From Candidatus Omnitrophota bacterium (GTDB lineage Bacteria; Hinthialibacterota; Hinthialibacteria; JAKQFZ01), in NCBI GenBank assembly GCA_029558215.1, contig JAKQFZ010000639.1:1-6559 (forward strand): 6,559 nt of DNA, given 5' to 3'. The notes beneath the pieces are model-generated. The model saw nothing but the letters and a program-made list of their open reading frames with translations. It was not told the origin of the DNA and did no database searches. Of this stretch, positions 6,349 to 6,559 are shown one piece after another (positions within the stretch are counted from its first letter, which is position 1; each line of letters begins with the position of its first letter). Both the position numbers and the translations under genes were made by a program.

Positions 6349-6559
6349 CTAATGTTTTTTCAACATGCTTTCAAACAACTGCTTGTCCATCAGCCACTCG
6401 GGAGCTACCTTCAACGTTCTTGCAAGCGCCATTACTTCAAAATCTGTAACTCGCCTGATCCCGGCTTCGATTTTCGAGAGTGTCCCGCGGCTGATCTTCC
6501 ATCCATCCAGCTCCAGGCGCGCCGCCAACGCCTCCTGTGATAACGGAGGTTTGAATTTA
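6349..6559 (-). CDS. XRE-family helix-turn-helix regulator (N-terminus beyond the window)
   Basis: The frame is open from the window edge to TAG at 6351-6349 and gives 69 C-terminal residues. They form most of a lambda-repressor-type (XRE) domain: LSQEALAARLEL is the first helix pair with the usual S-Q-E/A-L start, and ISRGTLSKIEAGIRRVTD is the recognition helix followed by the typical turn. FEVMALARTLKVAPEWLM gives the last helices. The chain then ends with a short helical tail (DKQLFESMLKKH), so no extra C-terminal domain is present. Such proteins bind short operators as dimers and often control their own and neighbouring genes on plasmids and prophages. The missing part should be only the first helix and the start. 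The gene heads the same strand as everything downstream. Confidence 0.85.
   Translation of the reverse strand, partial: KFKPPLSQEALAARLELDGWKISRGTLSKIEAGIRRVTDFEVMALARTLKVAPEWLMDKQLFESMLKKH

Noticed and set aside
6223..6540. 105-residue plus-strand ORF
   Set aside because: It is antisense to the XRE helix-turn-helix frame, which has clear family motifs, and has no good ribosome binding site.
1..6559. CRISPR array, tRNA, rRNA, insertion sequence ends or plasmid iterons
   Set aside because: I looked for regularly spaced direct repeats, cloverleaf-like sequence and terminal inverted repeats flanking a transposase and saw none.

Overview
The window looks like a piece of a bacterial mobile or accessory region, such as a plasmid, an integrated conjugative element or a phage-like island. 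Every gene I can support is on the minus strand, most starts have a clear Shine-Dalgarno sequence, and two of them use GTG. About three quarters of the window is one gene for a very large fusion of an N6-adenine DNA methyltransferase and an SNF2-type helicase. Proteins of this design are typical of conjugative elements and of phage P1 DarB-like antirestriction factors. The host cannot be fixed from the sequence. Moderate GC and the general protein style would suit an environmental bacterium, perhaps a Chloroflexota (Anaerolineae) lineage, but that is a weak guess.

Layout in transcription order, right to left: (1) 6559-6349, the C-terminal 69 residues of an XRE-type helix-turn-helix regulator cut by the window edge. 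(2) 6348-6099, a gene-free stretch with a possible promoter, a TGACGT/ACGTCA inverted repeat and two smaller palindromes. (3) 6098-5952, an undescribed 48-residue small ORF with a GTG start and a near-perfect Shine-Dalgarno. (4) 5928-5889, an 18-bp perfect hairpin terminator. (5) 5875-5516, a 119-residue GIY-YIG nuclease-like protein. (6) 5488-5021, a very basic 155-residue protein of unknown family. (7) 4997-4975, a second intrinsic terminator. (8) 4953-160, the methyltransferase-helicase. (9) 178-1, an open acidic frame that is most likely the true C-terminus of the large protein, displaced by a one-base frameshift.

Two things stand out. First, both terminators sit only a few bases upstream of the Shine-Dalgarno of the next gene, leaving no room for an ordinary promoter between them. 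The GIY-YIG gene and the large gene therefore probably depend on read-through or antitermination, or on promoters overlapping the hairpins. Second, the large gene appears to end early: its annotated last residues are replaced, in the adjacent frame, by a sequence that continues the coiled coil and then becomes strongly acidic up to the window edge.

Inferred role: the element carries a DNA-modifying, DNA-translocating protein next to a small nuclease-like protein and a basic, probably nucleic-acid-binding protein, with an XRE regulator upstream. Antirestriction or DNA processing during transfer is the most economical reading. A self-contained modification and nuclease unit is possible but unproven.
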